Assembly (NCBI RefSeq): GCF_001611795.1
Contig: NZ_CP015098.1
Location: 3,534,001-3,598,000, forward strand
Length of the DNA stretch: 64,000 nt
Source of the DNA: Streptomyces qaidamensis
GTDB taxonomy: Bacteria; Actinomycetota; Actinomycetes; Streptomycetales; Streptomycetaceae
Direction of reading: 5' to 3'
This document shows, one piece after another, positions 36,069-44,489 of the stretch; position 1 is the stretch's first letter; each line of letters starts with the position of its first letter. The notes below the pieces were generated by a model. It was not told the DNA's origin. It ran no database searches and saw nothing but the letters and a program-made list of their open reading frames with translations. A program made the translations under genes and the position numbers.

Positions 36069-37481
36069 ATGCGCATGACGAGCAGCACCATCCGGACACG
36101 CTGGTCGCCCAAGCGGGACACGGCGACCCCCCAGCACCGCAGAGCCGCCAAGGCAGCGGCCGCCGTCGCCGCGGGAGCGCTCGCGCTCTCGCTGTCCGCC
36201 TGCGGAAGCAGCGACGAAGGCAGCAGTGGAAGCACGGGCGACACCGAAGAAACCGCCAACAACGTCACCCTTCCGAAGCTGGACGGGACGAGCCTCGAGG
36301 TCGCCGCCGTGTGGAGCGGCACCGAACAGGCCAACTTCAAGAAGGTCCTGCAGGAGTTCGAGAAGCGCACGGGCGCCAAGGTCACGTTCGTGCCCGCGCA
36401 GGACCCGATCGTCAACTTCATCGGTTCCAAGGTGGCCGGCGGGCAGCCGCCGGACATCGTGATGCTGCCGCAGCCCGGCGCCATCAAGCAGGCCGTCGAC
36501 AAGGGCTGGGCCAAGCCGCTGGGCTCCGAGGCCGCCAAGGAGCTCGGCGAGAACTACTCACAGGGCTGGCAGGACATCGGCAAGGTGGGCGGCAAGCAGT
36601 ACGGCGTCTACTACAAGGCGGCCAACAAGTCCCTGATCTGGTACAACAACCAGGTCTTCGAGAACGCCGGGGCGAGTGAGCCCGAGACCTGGCCGGATCT
36701 GCTCAGCACCGCGCAGACGGTCTTCGACTCCGGCGTCACCCCGTTCTCCGTCGGCGGCGCCGAGGGCTGGACGCTGACCGACTGGTTCGAGAACGTGTAC
36801 CTCTCCCAGGCCGGGCCGGAGAAGTACGACCAGCTGGCCAAGCACGAGATCAAGTGGACGGACCCGTCCGTGAAGGACGCGCTGACCACGCTCGCGCAGG
36901 TCTGGGGCAAGCCGGACTACATCGCGGGCGGGGCGAACGGGGCGTTGCAGACCGACTTCCCGGAGTCCGTCACCCAGGTGTTCACCGGCGGGGACCAGCC
37001 CAAGGCCGCCATGGTGGCGGCGGGTGACTTCGCGCAGGTCAACATCCCCTCCAGTATGAAGATCGGCACGGACGCGAAGGTGTTCCCGTTCCCGGCGGTC
37101 GGTGACAACGGACCGGTGGTCTCGGGCGGCGACGCGGCCGTGATCCTGGAGGACTCGAAGGGGTCGCAGGCCCTGGCCACCTGGCTCGCCTCGCCCGACG
37201 CGGCGCAGATCCAGGCCAAGCTGGGCGGCTACCTCTCGCCGAACAAGAACGTGCCGAACTCCGCGTACCCGAACGCGGTGCAGCAGAGGATTGCCAAGGC
37301 GCTCATCGACGCCGGTGACGACTTCCGCTTCGACATGTCCGACCAGGCCCCGCAGGCCTTCGGCGGTACGCCCGGCAAGGGCGAGTGGAAGATCCTCCAG
37401 GACTTCCTGAAGAACCCGAAGGACATCGCGGGGACGCAGGCGAAGCTGGAGGCCGAAGCGGCAGCGGCCTACGGGAACTGA
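36069..37481 (+). CDS. sugar ABC transporter substrate-binding lipoprotein
   Basis: 470 residues. The signal peptide ends in a lipobox LSLSAC|GSSDEG at about residue 46, giving a lipid-anchored protein. The fold is solute-binding family 1 (LEVAAVWSGTEQANFKKVLQEFEKRTGAKVTFVPAQDPIVNFIGSKV; QPPDIVMLPQPGAIKQAVDKGW). It delivers an oligosaccharide or other sugar to the two permeases that follow. A second ATG at 36075 is an alternative start. The sugar is not readable. The operon has no ATPase gene, so the shared ATPase MsiK probably powers it, as for other Streptomyces sugar importers. Confidence 0.88.
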   Translation: MRMTSSTIRTRWSPKRDTATPQHRRAAKAAAAVAAGALALSLSACGSSDEGSSGSTGDTEETANNVTLPKLDGTSLEVAAVWSGTEQANFKKVLQEFEKRTGAKVTFVPAQDPIVNFIGSKVAGGQPPDIVMLPQPGAIKQAVDKGWAKPLGSEAAKELGENYSQGWQDIGKVGGKQYGVYYKAANKSLIWYNNQVFENAGASEPETWPDLLSTAQTVFDSGVTPFSVGGAEGWTLTDWFENVYLSQAGPEKYDQLAKHEIKWTDPSVKDALTTLAQVWGKPDYIAGGANGALQTDFPESVTQVFTGGDQPKAAMVAAGDFAQVNIPSSMKIGTDAKVFPFPAVGDNGPVVSGGDAAVILEDSKGSQALATWLASPDAAQIQAKLGGYLSPNKNVPNSAYPNAVQQRIAKALIDAGDDFRFDMSDQAPQAFGGTPGKGEWKILQDFLKNPKDIAGTQAKLEAEAAAAYGN

Positions 37482-37485
37482 CGTC

Positions 37486-38832
37486 ATGACGCCGGTTCCG
37501 GCGGCAGGGGGCACCAGGCCCCCTGCCGCTCCCAAGTCGCGCAAGAGTGTGACCGGCACCCGCAGGACCGTCGCGGCGCTGTTCCTGCTGCCCGCGCTCG
37601 TCCTGCTCGGCGCGCTCGTGGTGTACCCGATCGGGTACTCGGTCGTGCGCAGTTTCTACGACCAGTCCGGTGGCGGCTTCGCCGGAATAGACAACTACAA
37701 GGCCCTCTTCACCGACGAGGGCATCCGCACCGCGCTGAAGAACAACATCATCTGGGTGGTGTTCGCGCCGACGGTCGCGACGGCGCTCGGCCTGATCTTC
37801 GCGGTGCTGACCGAACGGGTGCGCTGGGGTACGGCGTTCAAGCTGGTCGTCTTCATGCCGATGGCGATCTCGATGCTGGCGGCCGGGATCATCTTCCGCC
37901 TGGTGTACGACCAGGACCCGGACAAGGGCGTGGCGAACGCGGTGTGGGTGGGCGTGCACGACACGTTCTCCCAGGCGTCGGCGTTCCCGAAGGCCCACCC
38001 GGGCCGGGAGTCGCCGCTGAAACCGGCCGGCGGGGGCGCGTTCATCACCACGTCGCCGGTCCGGACGGGCGAGGCGGTCTCGCTGCCCCTGGTGGGTGTG
38101 GCGCCCGACCTGATGCCCGACGGCGCGAAGGCCGCGGCGGCGCCGAAGCCCGAGCCGGACAAGGTCACGGGCACCGCCTGGCAGGACTTCACGCGCGGCA
38201 AGGGCGTCGGCACGCTCAACCGTGTCGACTCCGCCGAACTGGGCTATGCCGGCATGAGGATCGAGGCCGTGAAGGACGGCAGGGTGGTGGCGTCGGCGAC
38301 GGCCGCCGGCGACGGCACCTTCACACTGCCCGCCGCGGCCGACGGGGCCCAACTCCGTCTCCCGGCGAGCAACTTCAAGGAGCCCTACAACGGCCTGGAC
38401 TGGCTCGGCCCGTCCCTGGTCACCCCGGCCATCATCGGCTCGTACATCTGGATGTGGGCGGGTTTCGCGATGGTGCTGATCGCGGCCGGGCTCGCGAGCG
38501 TGCCCCGGGAGCTGCTGGAGGCGGCCCGGGTCGACGGCGCGAGTGAGTGGCAGGTGTTCAGACGGGTCACGGTGCCACTGCTGGCGCCGGTCCTCGCGGT
38601 CGTCGCCGTCACCCTGATGATCAACGTGCTGAAGATCTTCGACCTGGTCTTCATCATCGCCCCCGGCTCCTCCCAGGACGACGCGAACGTCCTCGCCCTG
38701 GAGCTGTACCGCAAGGGCTTCTCCGAGGACCAGCCGGGCATCGCCAGCGCCATCTCGGTGTTCCTGCTGCTGCTCGTGATCCCGGTGATGTGGTTCAACG
38801 TACGCAGGCTGCGGCGGGAGGTGCGGCGATGA
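37486..38832 (+). CDS. sugar ABC transporter permease with a large extracytoplasmic insertion
   Basis: 448 residues, against ~300 usual. TM1 lies near 28-52, TM2-3 near 85-140. Then a ~150-residue insertion (residues ~153-300) starts after VWVGVHDTF and ends at YNGLDWLGPS. Its second half (GMRIEAVKDGRVVASATAAGDGTFTL) resembles a carboxypeptidase-regulatory-like beta-sandwich. The EAA loop (ELLEAARVDGASEWQVFRRVTVPLLAP) that contacts the ATPase follows, then the last segments. The insertion sits where MalF has its P2 loop that contacts the binding protein, so it may do the same. It begins four bases after the binding-protein stop. Confidence 0.85.
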   Translation: MTPVPAAGGTRPPAAPKSRKSVTGTRRTVAALFLLPALVLLGALVVYPIGYSVVRSFYDQSGGGFAGIDNYKALFTDEGIRTALKNNIIWVVFAPTVATALGLIFAVLTERVRWGTAFKLVVFMPMAISMLAAGIIFRLVYDQDPDKGVANAVWVGVHDTFSQASAFPKAHPGRESPLKPAGGGAFITTSPVRTGEAVSLPLVGVAPDLMPDGAKAAAAPKPEPDKVTGTAWQDFTRGKGVGTLNRVDSAELGYAGMRIEAVKDGRVVASATAAGDGTFTLPAAADGAQLRLPASNFKEPYNGLDWLGPSLVTPAIIGSYIWMWAGFAMVLIAAGLASVPRELLEAARVDGASEWQVFRRVTVPLLAPVLAVVAVTLMINVLKIFDLVFIIAPGSSQDDANVLALELYRKGFSEDQPGIASAISVFLLLLVIPVMWFNVRRLRREVRR

Positions 38833-39689
38833 AGGCCAGACAGTCGCTGGGATCGCGGCTCGCCGAGGCGGTCAGCGGCGGGGTGCTGCGGGTGTTCCTC
38901 ATCGTCGTGGGACTGTTCTGGCTGGTGCCGACGATCGGGCTGCTGCTGTCCAGCCTCCGCGCGCCGCAGGACATCGCGGCCAGTGGCTGGTGGAAGGTGT
39001 TCACCGAGCCCTCGCAGATCACCTTCGACAGCTACGCGAAGCTGCTGGAGAACGACGACATCACCAGCTCCCTGCTGAACACCGTCTGGATCACCGTGCC
39101 GGCGACCCTGCTCGTCGTGATCATCGGCTCGCTGGCCGGCTACGCCTTCGCCTGGATGGAGTTCCCGGGCCGGGACTGGTGGTTCCTGGGTGTGGTCGGT
39201 CTGCTGGTCGTGCCCGTGCAGGTGGCGCTGATCCCGATCGCCGAACTCTTCGGCAACATCGGTCTCTTCGGCTCGGTGCTCGGCGTGGTGCTCTTCCACG
39301 TCGGTTTCGGTCTGCCGTTCGCGGTGTTCCTGCTGCGGAACTTCTTCGCGGAGATCCCGAAGGAACTGCTGGAGGCGGCGCGCCTGGACGGGGCGGGCGA
39401 ACTGCGCCTGTTCTTCCGTGTCGTCATGCCCCTCGGCGGTCCGGCGATCGCCGCGCTCGGCATCTTCCAGTTCCTGTGGGTGTGGAACGACATGCTGGTC
39501 GCGCTGATCTTCTCGGACTCCGGGAGCCAGCCGATCACGGTCGCGCTCCAGACGCAGGTACGGCAGTTCGGCAACAACATCGACGTGCTGGCACCCGGCG
39601 CGTTCATCTCGATGGTGGTCCCGCTGGCCGTCTTCTTCGCGTTCCAGCGGCAGTTCGTGTCCGGTGTCATGGCGGGCGCGGTCAAGTAG
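38829..39689 (+). CDS. sugar ABC transporter permease, MalG type
   Basis: 286 residues with six membrane segments. The EAA motif reads ELLEAARLDGAGELRLFFRVVMPLGGPAI. The ATG overlaps the stop of the first permease (ATGA). It forms the second half of the channel with the preceding gene. The operon ends at a hairpin about 20 bases past this stop. Confidence 0.92.
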   Translation: MKARQSLGSRLAEAVSGGVLRVFLIVVGLFWLVPTIGLLLSSLRAPQDIAASGWWKVFTEPSQITFDSYAKLLENDDITSSLLNTVWITVPATLLVVIIGSLAGYAFAWMEFPGRDWWFLGVVGLLVVPVQVALIPIAELFGNIGLFGSVLGVVLFHVGFGLPFAVFLLRNFFAEIPKELLEAARLDGAGELRLFFRVVMPLGGPAIAALGIFQFLWVWNDMLVALIFSDSGSQPITVALQTQVRQFGNNIDVLAPGAFISMVVPLAVFFAFQRQFVSGVMAGAVK

Positions 39690-39709
39690 CCCTCAGAACA
39701 GCGCAATTG

Positions 39710-39739
39710 AAGGGGCGGGCCGGGGGCGGTCCGCCCCTT
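39710..39739 (+). terminator. terminator of the sugar ABC operon
   Basis: AAGGGGCGG / CCGCCCCTT, a perfect 9-bp stem with a twelve-base GC-rich loop, followed by TCC. Confidence 0.8.
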
Positions 39740-39819
39740 CCGCGTTCCCCCGGATGCCGTAGCCGGCGTAACCAAGTCGGCCCATCGGCCGTTCCCGGGC
39801 CGAACGCCCGCGCCGACCG

Positions 39820-42093
39820 ATGGATGGCCTCTTGCCCAGGTTCAGTGTCATTGTCCCCGCGTACCAGGTTCAGGCGTACCTGCACGAGTGCCTCGAATCG
39901 GTGCTCTCCCAGTCCTGTCCCGATCTGGAACTGATCGTCGTCGACGACTGCTCGCCGGACGCGTGCGGCGCGATCATCGACGAGTTCGCCGCCCGCGACA
40001 CGCGCGTACGCCCCGTCCACCTGCCGGAGAACGTGGGCCTGGGCCGTGCGAGAAACGCCGGGGTGGCGCACGCGAGCGGCGACTACCTGCTGTTCCTCGA
40101 CAGCGACGACACCCTCACGCCCGACGCGCTGCGGTCGATCGCCGACCGGCTGAAGGAGACCGGCGAGCCGGACGTGCTGGTTTTCGACTACGCCCGCACC
40201 TACTGGACGGGTGAGGCGATCCGCAACCAGGCGGCCCTGCAGCTCACCGAGAAGGGCCCGGCGCCGTTCCGCCTGGAGGACCGGCCGGGGCTGCTGCGGC
40301 TGCTGATGGTCGCCTGGAACAAGGCCTACCGGCGGGAGTTCGTCGAGCGCGAGGGCTTCGTCTTCCCGCCCGGCGTCTACGAGGACACGCCGTGGACGTA
40401 CCCGGTGCTGATGACAGCCGACTCGATCGCGACCCTCGACCGCGTCTGCGTGCACTACCGGCAGCGGCGGCAGGGCAGCATCCTGCGCACCACCAGCGAG
40501 CGGCACTTCGACGTCTTCGAGCAGTACGAGCGGGTCTTCGCGTTCCTCGACGAGCGCCCCGGGCTGGCCCAGTGGCGGCCGGTGCTGTTCCGCCGCATGG
40601 TGCACCACCTGGCGATCGTGTACTCCCGGCGGGACCGGCTGCCCCGGGGTTCGCGCGCCGACTTCCTGCGCCGGGCCCGCGCCCACTACCGCCGCTACCG
40701 CACCTCCGGCGTGCCCGTCCCCCTGCGCTGCCGCATCCACCACGTCCTGATCCGCTTCGGCCTGCACCGCACCTACCGCACCCTCCAGCTGGCCTCCGCC
40801 CTGCACCGTGCCGCGGCGAGGGCCACCGGGACGCTGCTGCGGGGCCTGCGGTCGGCGGCCCTGCGGACCCACTACCGCGTGCAGCGCTGTCTGCCGCTGC
40901 GCGCCGACCGCGCCGTCTTCGCCGCCTACGACGGCCGCGGCCACGGTTGCAACCCGGGTGCGCTGGAGGCCGCGTTCCGCGAGCTCGCGCCGCACATCCG
41001 CACGGCGTGGATCGCCCGCCGCGAGCACCACCACACGATCCCGCCCGGCCCGCGCCGCCTCGTCCCCGGGACGGCCGCCTACTGGACGGCCCTCGCCCGC
41101 TCCCGCTACGTGATCAGCAACACCGGCTTCGACGACCGGCTGGCCAAGCGGCGGGGCCAGGTCCTGATCCAGACCGGGCACGGCACCCCGCTCGGCCACC
41201 TCGGCCTCGACCTCCAGGAGCGCCCCGCGGCGGCCCGCGGCCGGGACTTCACGCGGCTGCTGAAGGACGTCGACCGCTGGGACTACGTGCTGTCCGCCAA
41301 CCGCCACACCACGCTGACGAACGAGCGGGTCCACCCCGGCCGCTACACCACGCTGGAGTACGGCTACCCCCGCAACGACGTGTTCCGGACGGCGACCCCG
41401 GCGGACGTGGCCCGGCTGCGCGCCTCGCTGGGCATCCCCCGGGGCTCGGTGGCGATCCTGTACGCGCCGACCCACCGCGACTACCGCCGCTCCCAGCGCC
41501 ACACCCTCGACCTCCAGCGGATCGTGCGCCGCCTCGGCCCGCGCTTCATCGTCCTGGCCCGCGCCCACCACGCCTACGACGCCCCGCTGACCAGCACCTG
41601 CGGCCGGGTCGTCGACGTCTCCGGGCACCCGAGCGTGGAGTCGCTCTGCCTGGCGTCGGACGCCCTGGTCACGGACTACTCGTCGCTGATGTTCGACTAC
41701 GCCAACCTGGACCGGCCGATCGTGGTCCACGCCGACGACTGGGAGGCGTACGACGCGGCCCGGGGCACCTACTTCGACCTGCGCGACTTTCCGCCGGGCG
41801 CGGTCGCTCGCGGGGAGGACGAGCTGATCGACATCTTCGCCACCGGCCACTGGCGCGGCTCCCGCTCGGCTCAGCTGCGGGCGGCGTTCCGTGAGCGGTT
41901 CTGCACCTACGACGACGGCCGGGCCGCCGAGCGGGTGGTGCGCCGGGTCGTGCTCGGCGAGTCGGAGCTGCCGCCGGTCGTGCCGCTCGACGAGCGCCGC
42001 CCGGTGCCCTCGGCGGCGGCCTCGCTGACGCGTGAACCGCTCACCACCGTACCGCTGCCGGCCGGCCCCCGCGCCGTCAGCGACAGCCTCTGA
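39820..42093 (+). CDS. GT2 glycosyltransferase - TagF-like polymerase fusion (first of three)
   Basis: 757 residues. Residues 5-240 are a GT2 domain (FSVIVPAYQVQAYLHECLESVLSQS; VVDDCSPD; LLFLDSDDTLT with DXD at 94-97). Residues ~365-720 are a CDP-glycerol/CDP-ribitol glycerophosphotransferase domain of TagF type: HGTPLG with His454, LYAPTHRDY, LVTDYSSLMFDYANLDRPIV and FCTYDDGRAAERVV. TagF enzymes transfer a polyol-phosphate from a CDP-donor to extend wall polymers. Here the second residue pair after HGTP lacks the usual lysine (GTPLG instead of GTPLK). Two paralogues follow directly. It probably builds a wall or capsular phosphoglycopolymer. Confidence 0.87.
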   Translation: MDGLLPRFSVIVPAYQVQAYLHECLESVLSQSCPDLELIVVDDCSPDACGAIIDEFAARDTRVRPVHLPENVGLGRARNAGVAHASGDYLLFLDSDDTLTPDALRSIADRLKETGEPDVLVFDYARTYWTGEAIRNQAALQLTEKGPAPFRLEDRPGLLRLLMVAWNKAYRREFVEREGFVFPPGVYEDTPWTYPVLMTADSIATLDRVCVHYRQRRQGSILRTTSERHFDVFEQYERVFAFLDERPGLAQWRPVLFRRMVHHLAIVYSRRDRLPRGSRADFLRRARAHYRRYRTSGVPVPLRCRIHHVLIRFGLHRTYRTLQLASALHRAAARATGTLLRGLRSAALRTHYRVQRCLPLRADRAVFAAYDGRGHGCNPGALEAAFRELAPHIRTAWIARREHHHTIPPGPRRLVPGTAAYWTALARSRYVISNTGFDDRLAKRRGQVLIQTGHGTPLGHLGLDLQERPAAARGRDFTRLLKDVDRWDYVLSANRHTTLTNERVHPGRYTTLEYGYPRNDVFRTATPADVARLRASLGIPRGSVAILYAPTHRDYRRSQRHTLDLQRIVRRLGPRFIVLARAHHAYDAPLTSTCGRVVDVSGHPSVESLCLASDALVTDYSSLMFDYANLDRPIVVHADDWEAYDAARGTYFDLRDFPPGAVARGEDELIDIFATGHWRGSRSAQLRAAFRERFCTYDDGRAAERVVRRVVLGESELPPVVPLDERRPVPSAAASLTREPLTTVPLPAGPRAVSDSL

Positions 42094-42224
42094 CCACGGT
42101 TCGCACCCCGGGGAGTCCGCATGCCCTCCAGCCCGTCCCGGCCGACACCCGCCGGCCGTCCTCCTGGCGCCTGTCCGGGCGGCCGGGACGCCCGCGCACC
42201 GCTTGAGAACTCCGACTCCGGCAG

Positions 42225-42272
42225 ACCCGCTTCCTGACAAACCAGCCTCCCGACAGACCAGCCTCCCGACAG
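42225..42272 (+). repeat. three tandem 16-bp repeats ahead of the second GT2-TagF gene
   Basis: ACCAGCCTCCCGACAG occurs twice exactly (42241-42256, 42257-42272), and a third diverged copy precedes them. The repeats end ten bases before the ATG at 42283. Confidence 0.8.
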
Positions 42273-42282
42273 AAAGAGCAGA

Positions 42283-44481
42283 ATGCCCCGCTTCAGCATC
42301 ATCGTCCCGTCCCATGGGGTCGCGGGCCGGCTGTCCCAGGCGCTGGACTCCGTCCTCGCCCAGTCGTTCGGCGACTTCGAGCTGATCCCGGTGTGCGACG
42401 CACCCGATGCGCCGGCGGCGGACGTCGTCACCGGATACGCCGGGCGGGACTCCCGGGTGACGCCGGTGCACTCGCCGCCGTCGGACGGACTGGCCGGGGC
42501 GCGCAACACCGGGCTGCGGGCGGCGGTCGGCGGCCATGTGCTGTTCCTCGACGGCGACGACGTCCTGGTCCCGGGGGCACTGGCGGCCCTGGACGCCCGG
42601 CTGGGCGAGACCGGCGACGTGGACGTCCTGTACTTCGAGCACGAGCGCACCCCCTGGTGGGAGGGCGAGCCGACCGCCCCGGCCGCCTCCCTGCTGGCCA
42701 GGACGCCGGACGGGGCCTTCACCCCCGACCGAGCCCCCCGGCTCACGGGCGTGACGCTCCCCGCGTGGAGCGCGGTCTACCGCCGGGCCTTCCTCACCGA
42801 GCAGGACATCGCCTTCCCCGGGGACCACTTCACCGATGTCGGCTTCGGCGGTCTTGTCGCCCTGCGGGCGGAGCGGATGGCGGCCCTGCGCACGGTCGTC
42901 GTCCGGCACCTGCTGCGCCGGCAGGGCAACCGGCTGGGCCTGCCCGGCGAGCACCACGCCGAACTGCTCGACCAGGCCGAGCTGGTGCTGACGCGGGCAG
43001 CCGAGCAGGAACTGGCGGCGGACCGGCTGATGCCGCTGTTCGAGCAGCTCTTCGCCGCCGTACTGAAGACGGCCGCCCACCCCCGGCGGCTGACGTCCGG
43101 ACGACGGGCCTTCTTCCGGCGGGCGAGCACGCTCTACCGGCGGCACCGCCCCGACGGATACCGGGCCCCCGGCGGCAGCCTCGGCGTCCAGCACCGGCTG
43201 CTGGCCTCGGGGTCGTACGCGGCGTTCCGCTCCCTGCGCGCCGCCAACCGGGCGGCGTCGCGGGCCGCCGCGCTGCTCCCCCGCCCGCAGGGCCTGCGCA
43301 CCCGGCTGCGCTATGCGGCGGCTCTGCGCCTGCCGCTGGACCGGAACCTCGTCGTGTACTGCGCGTACTGGGGCCGCGGCTACGCCTGCAACCCGGCCGC
43401 GATCCACGCCAAGGCCCGCGAACTCGCGCCGCACCTGCGCGCCGTGTTCCTGGTGGAGCCGGACGCGGTGGGCAGCGTGCCGCCGGGCGTCGAGTACGCG
43501 GTGATCGGCAGCCGGAGGTACTGGCAGGTGCTGGCCCGCGCCAAGTACCTCGTCAACAACGCCAACTTCGCGGACGCCGTGGTCAAGCGCCCCGGCAGCG
43601 TCCACCTCCAGACCCAGCACGGCACGCCGCTCAAGACGATGGGCGCCGACCAGGCGACGTACCCCGTGGTGGCCGCGGCGACCGGCAGCTTCGCCAAGCT
43701 GCTGGCCCGGGTGGACCGCTGGGACTACAACCTCACCTCCAACCGGCACTCCACCGAGATGTGGGAACGGGCGTTCCCGAGCACGCACGAGACCCTCGAG
43801 TACGGCTATCCGCGCAACGACGTCTACTGCACGGCGTCCGCCGAGGACGTCGCCCGGGTACGCAAGGAACTGGGCGTCCCCGACGGCAAGAAGGCCCTGC
43901 TCTACGCGCCCACGCACCGCGACTACGCCACCGGCTTCGAGACGGGCCTGGACCTGGCGGAGTTCTGCGAGGCGATCGGCGACGACTACGTGGTGCTGCT
44001 GCGCGCCCACTACTTCTACGACCAGGGCGCCTCCCGGGGCGGCGGGCGGATCATCGACGTCACCGGGCACCGCTCGTCGGAGGACGTGTGCCTGGCCGCT
44101 GACGGGCTGATCACGGACTACTCGTCGATCATGTTCGACTACGCCAACCTGGACCGGCCGATCGTCGTGTACGCCGACGACTGGGACGTCTACCGGGAGA
44201 CCCGGGGCGTCTACTTCGACCTGATGGAGCTCCCGCCGGGCCGGGTCGCCCGGACTCCCGGGGAGCTGGCGGCCCTCTTCCGCGACGGCTCCTGGGCGGA
44301 CGGGACCGCCACGTCCCTGCGGGCCGCCTTCCGGGAGCGCTTCTGCCAGTTCGACGACGGGCGGGCCGCCGAACGCGTCGTGCGCCGGGTGCTGCTCGGT
44401 GAGCCGCCCGAGTCGATCCCGCCCGTGATCCCGCTCGCGGAGCGCGTCCCGGCCCCCGCCGCCACCCTCGTGAGGAGCTGA
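42283..44481 (+). CDS. GT2 glycosyltransferase - TagF-like polymerase fusion (second of three)
   Basis: 732 residues, AAAGAG ribosome site. The GT2 domain opens MPRFSIIVPSHGVAGRLSQALDSVLAQSFGDFELI and keeps a DXD as LFLDGDD, but the usual VDD after the second strand is VCDAPDA. The TagF domain is intact: LQTQHGTPLKTMG (His446), LYAPTHRDYATG, VLLRAHYFYD, LITDYSSIMFDYANLDRPIVVYADDW. It lies 189 bases after its first paralogue, across the 16-bp repeats, and eight bases before the third. All three genes begin with nearly the same PRFSIIVPxY sequence, so they arose by duplication. CDP-donor and polymer are not readable. Confidence 0.87.
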   Translation: MPRFSIIVPSHGVAGRLSQALDSVLAQSFGDFELIPVCDAPDAPAADVVTGYAGRDSRVTPVHSPPSDGLAGARNTGLRAAVGGHVLFLDGDDVLVPGALAALDARLGETGDVDVLYFEHERTPWWEGEPTAPAASLLARTPDGAFTPDRAPRLTGVTLPAWSAVYRRAFLTEQDIAFPGDHFTDVGFGGLVALRAERMAALRTVVVRHLLRRQGNRLGLPGEHHAELLDQAELVLTRAAEQELAADRLMPLFEQLFAAVLKTAAHPRRLTSGRRAFFRRASTLYRRHRPDGYRAPGGSLGVQHRLLASGSYAAFRSLRAANRAASRAAALLPRPQGLRTRLRYAAALRLPLDRNLVVYCAYWGRGYACNPAAIHAKARELAPHLRAVFLVEPDAVGSVPPGVEYAVIGSRRYWQVLARAKYLVNNANFADAVVKRPGSVHLQTQHGTPLKTMGADQATYPVVAAATGSFAKLLARVDRWDYNLTSNRHSTEMWERAFPSTHETLEYGYPRNDVYCTASAEDVARVRKELGVPDGKKALLYAPTHRDYATGFETGLDLAEFCEAIGDDYVVLLRAHYFYDQGASRGGGRIIDVTGHRSSEDVCLAADGLITDYSSIMFDYANLDRPIVVYADDWDVYRETRGVYFDLMELPPGRVARTPGELAALFRDGSWADGTATSLRAAFRERFCQFDDGRAAERVVRRVLLGEPPESIPPVIPLAERVPAPAATLVRS

Positions 44482-44489
44482 CCGAAGAA

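Noticed and set aside
39682..44070. A 1462-codon open frame on the minus strand opposite the first two GT2-TagF genes, and similar long antisense frames elsewhere (for example 12516-14042 and 33067-35916)
   Set aside because: These are the usual shadows of GC-rich genes: composition is Arg/Gly/Val-rich without domains, while the opposite strand encodes clear protein families.
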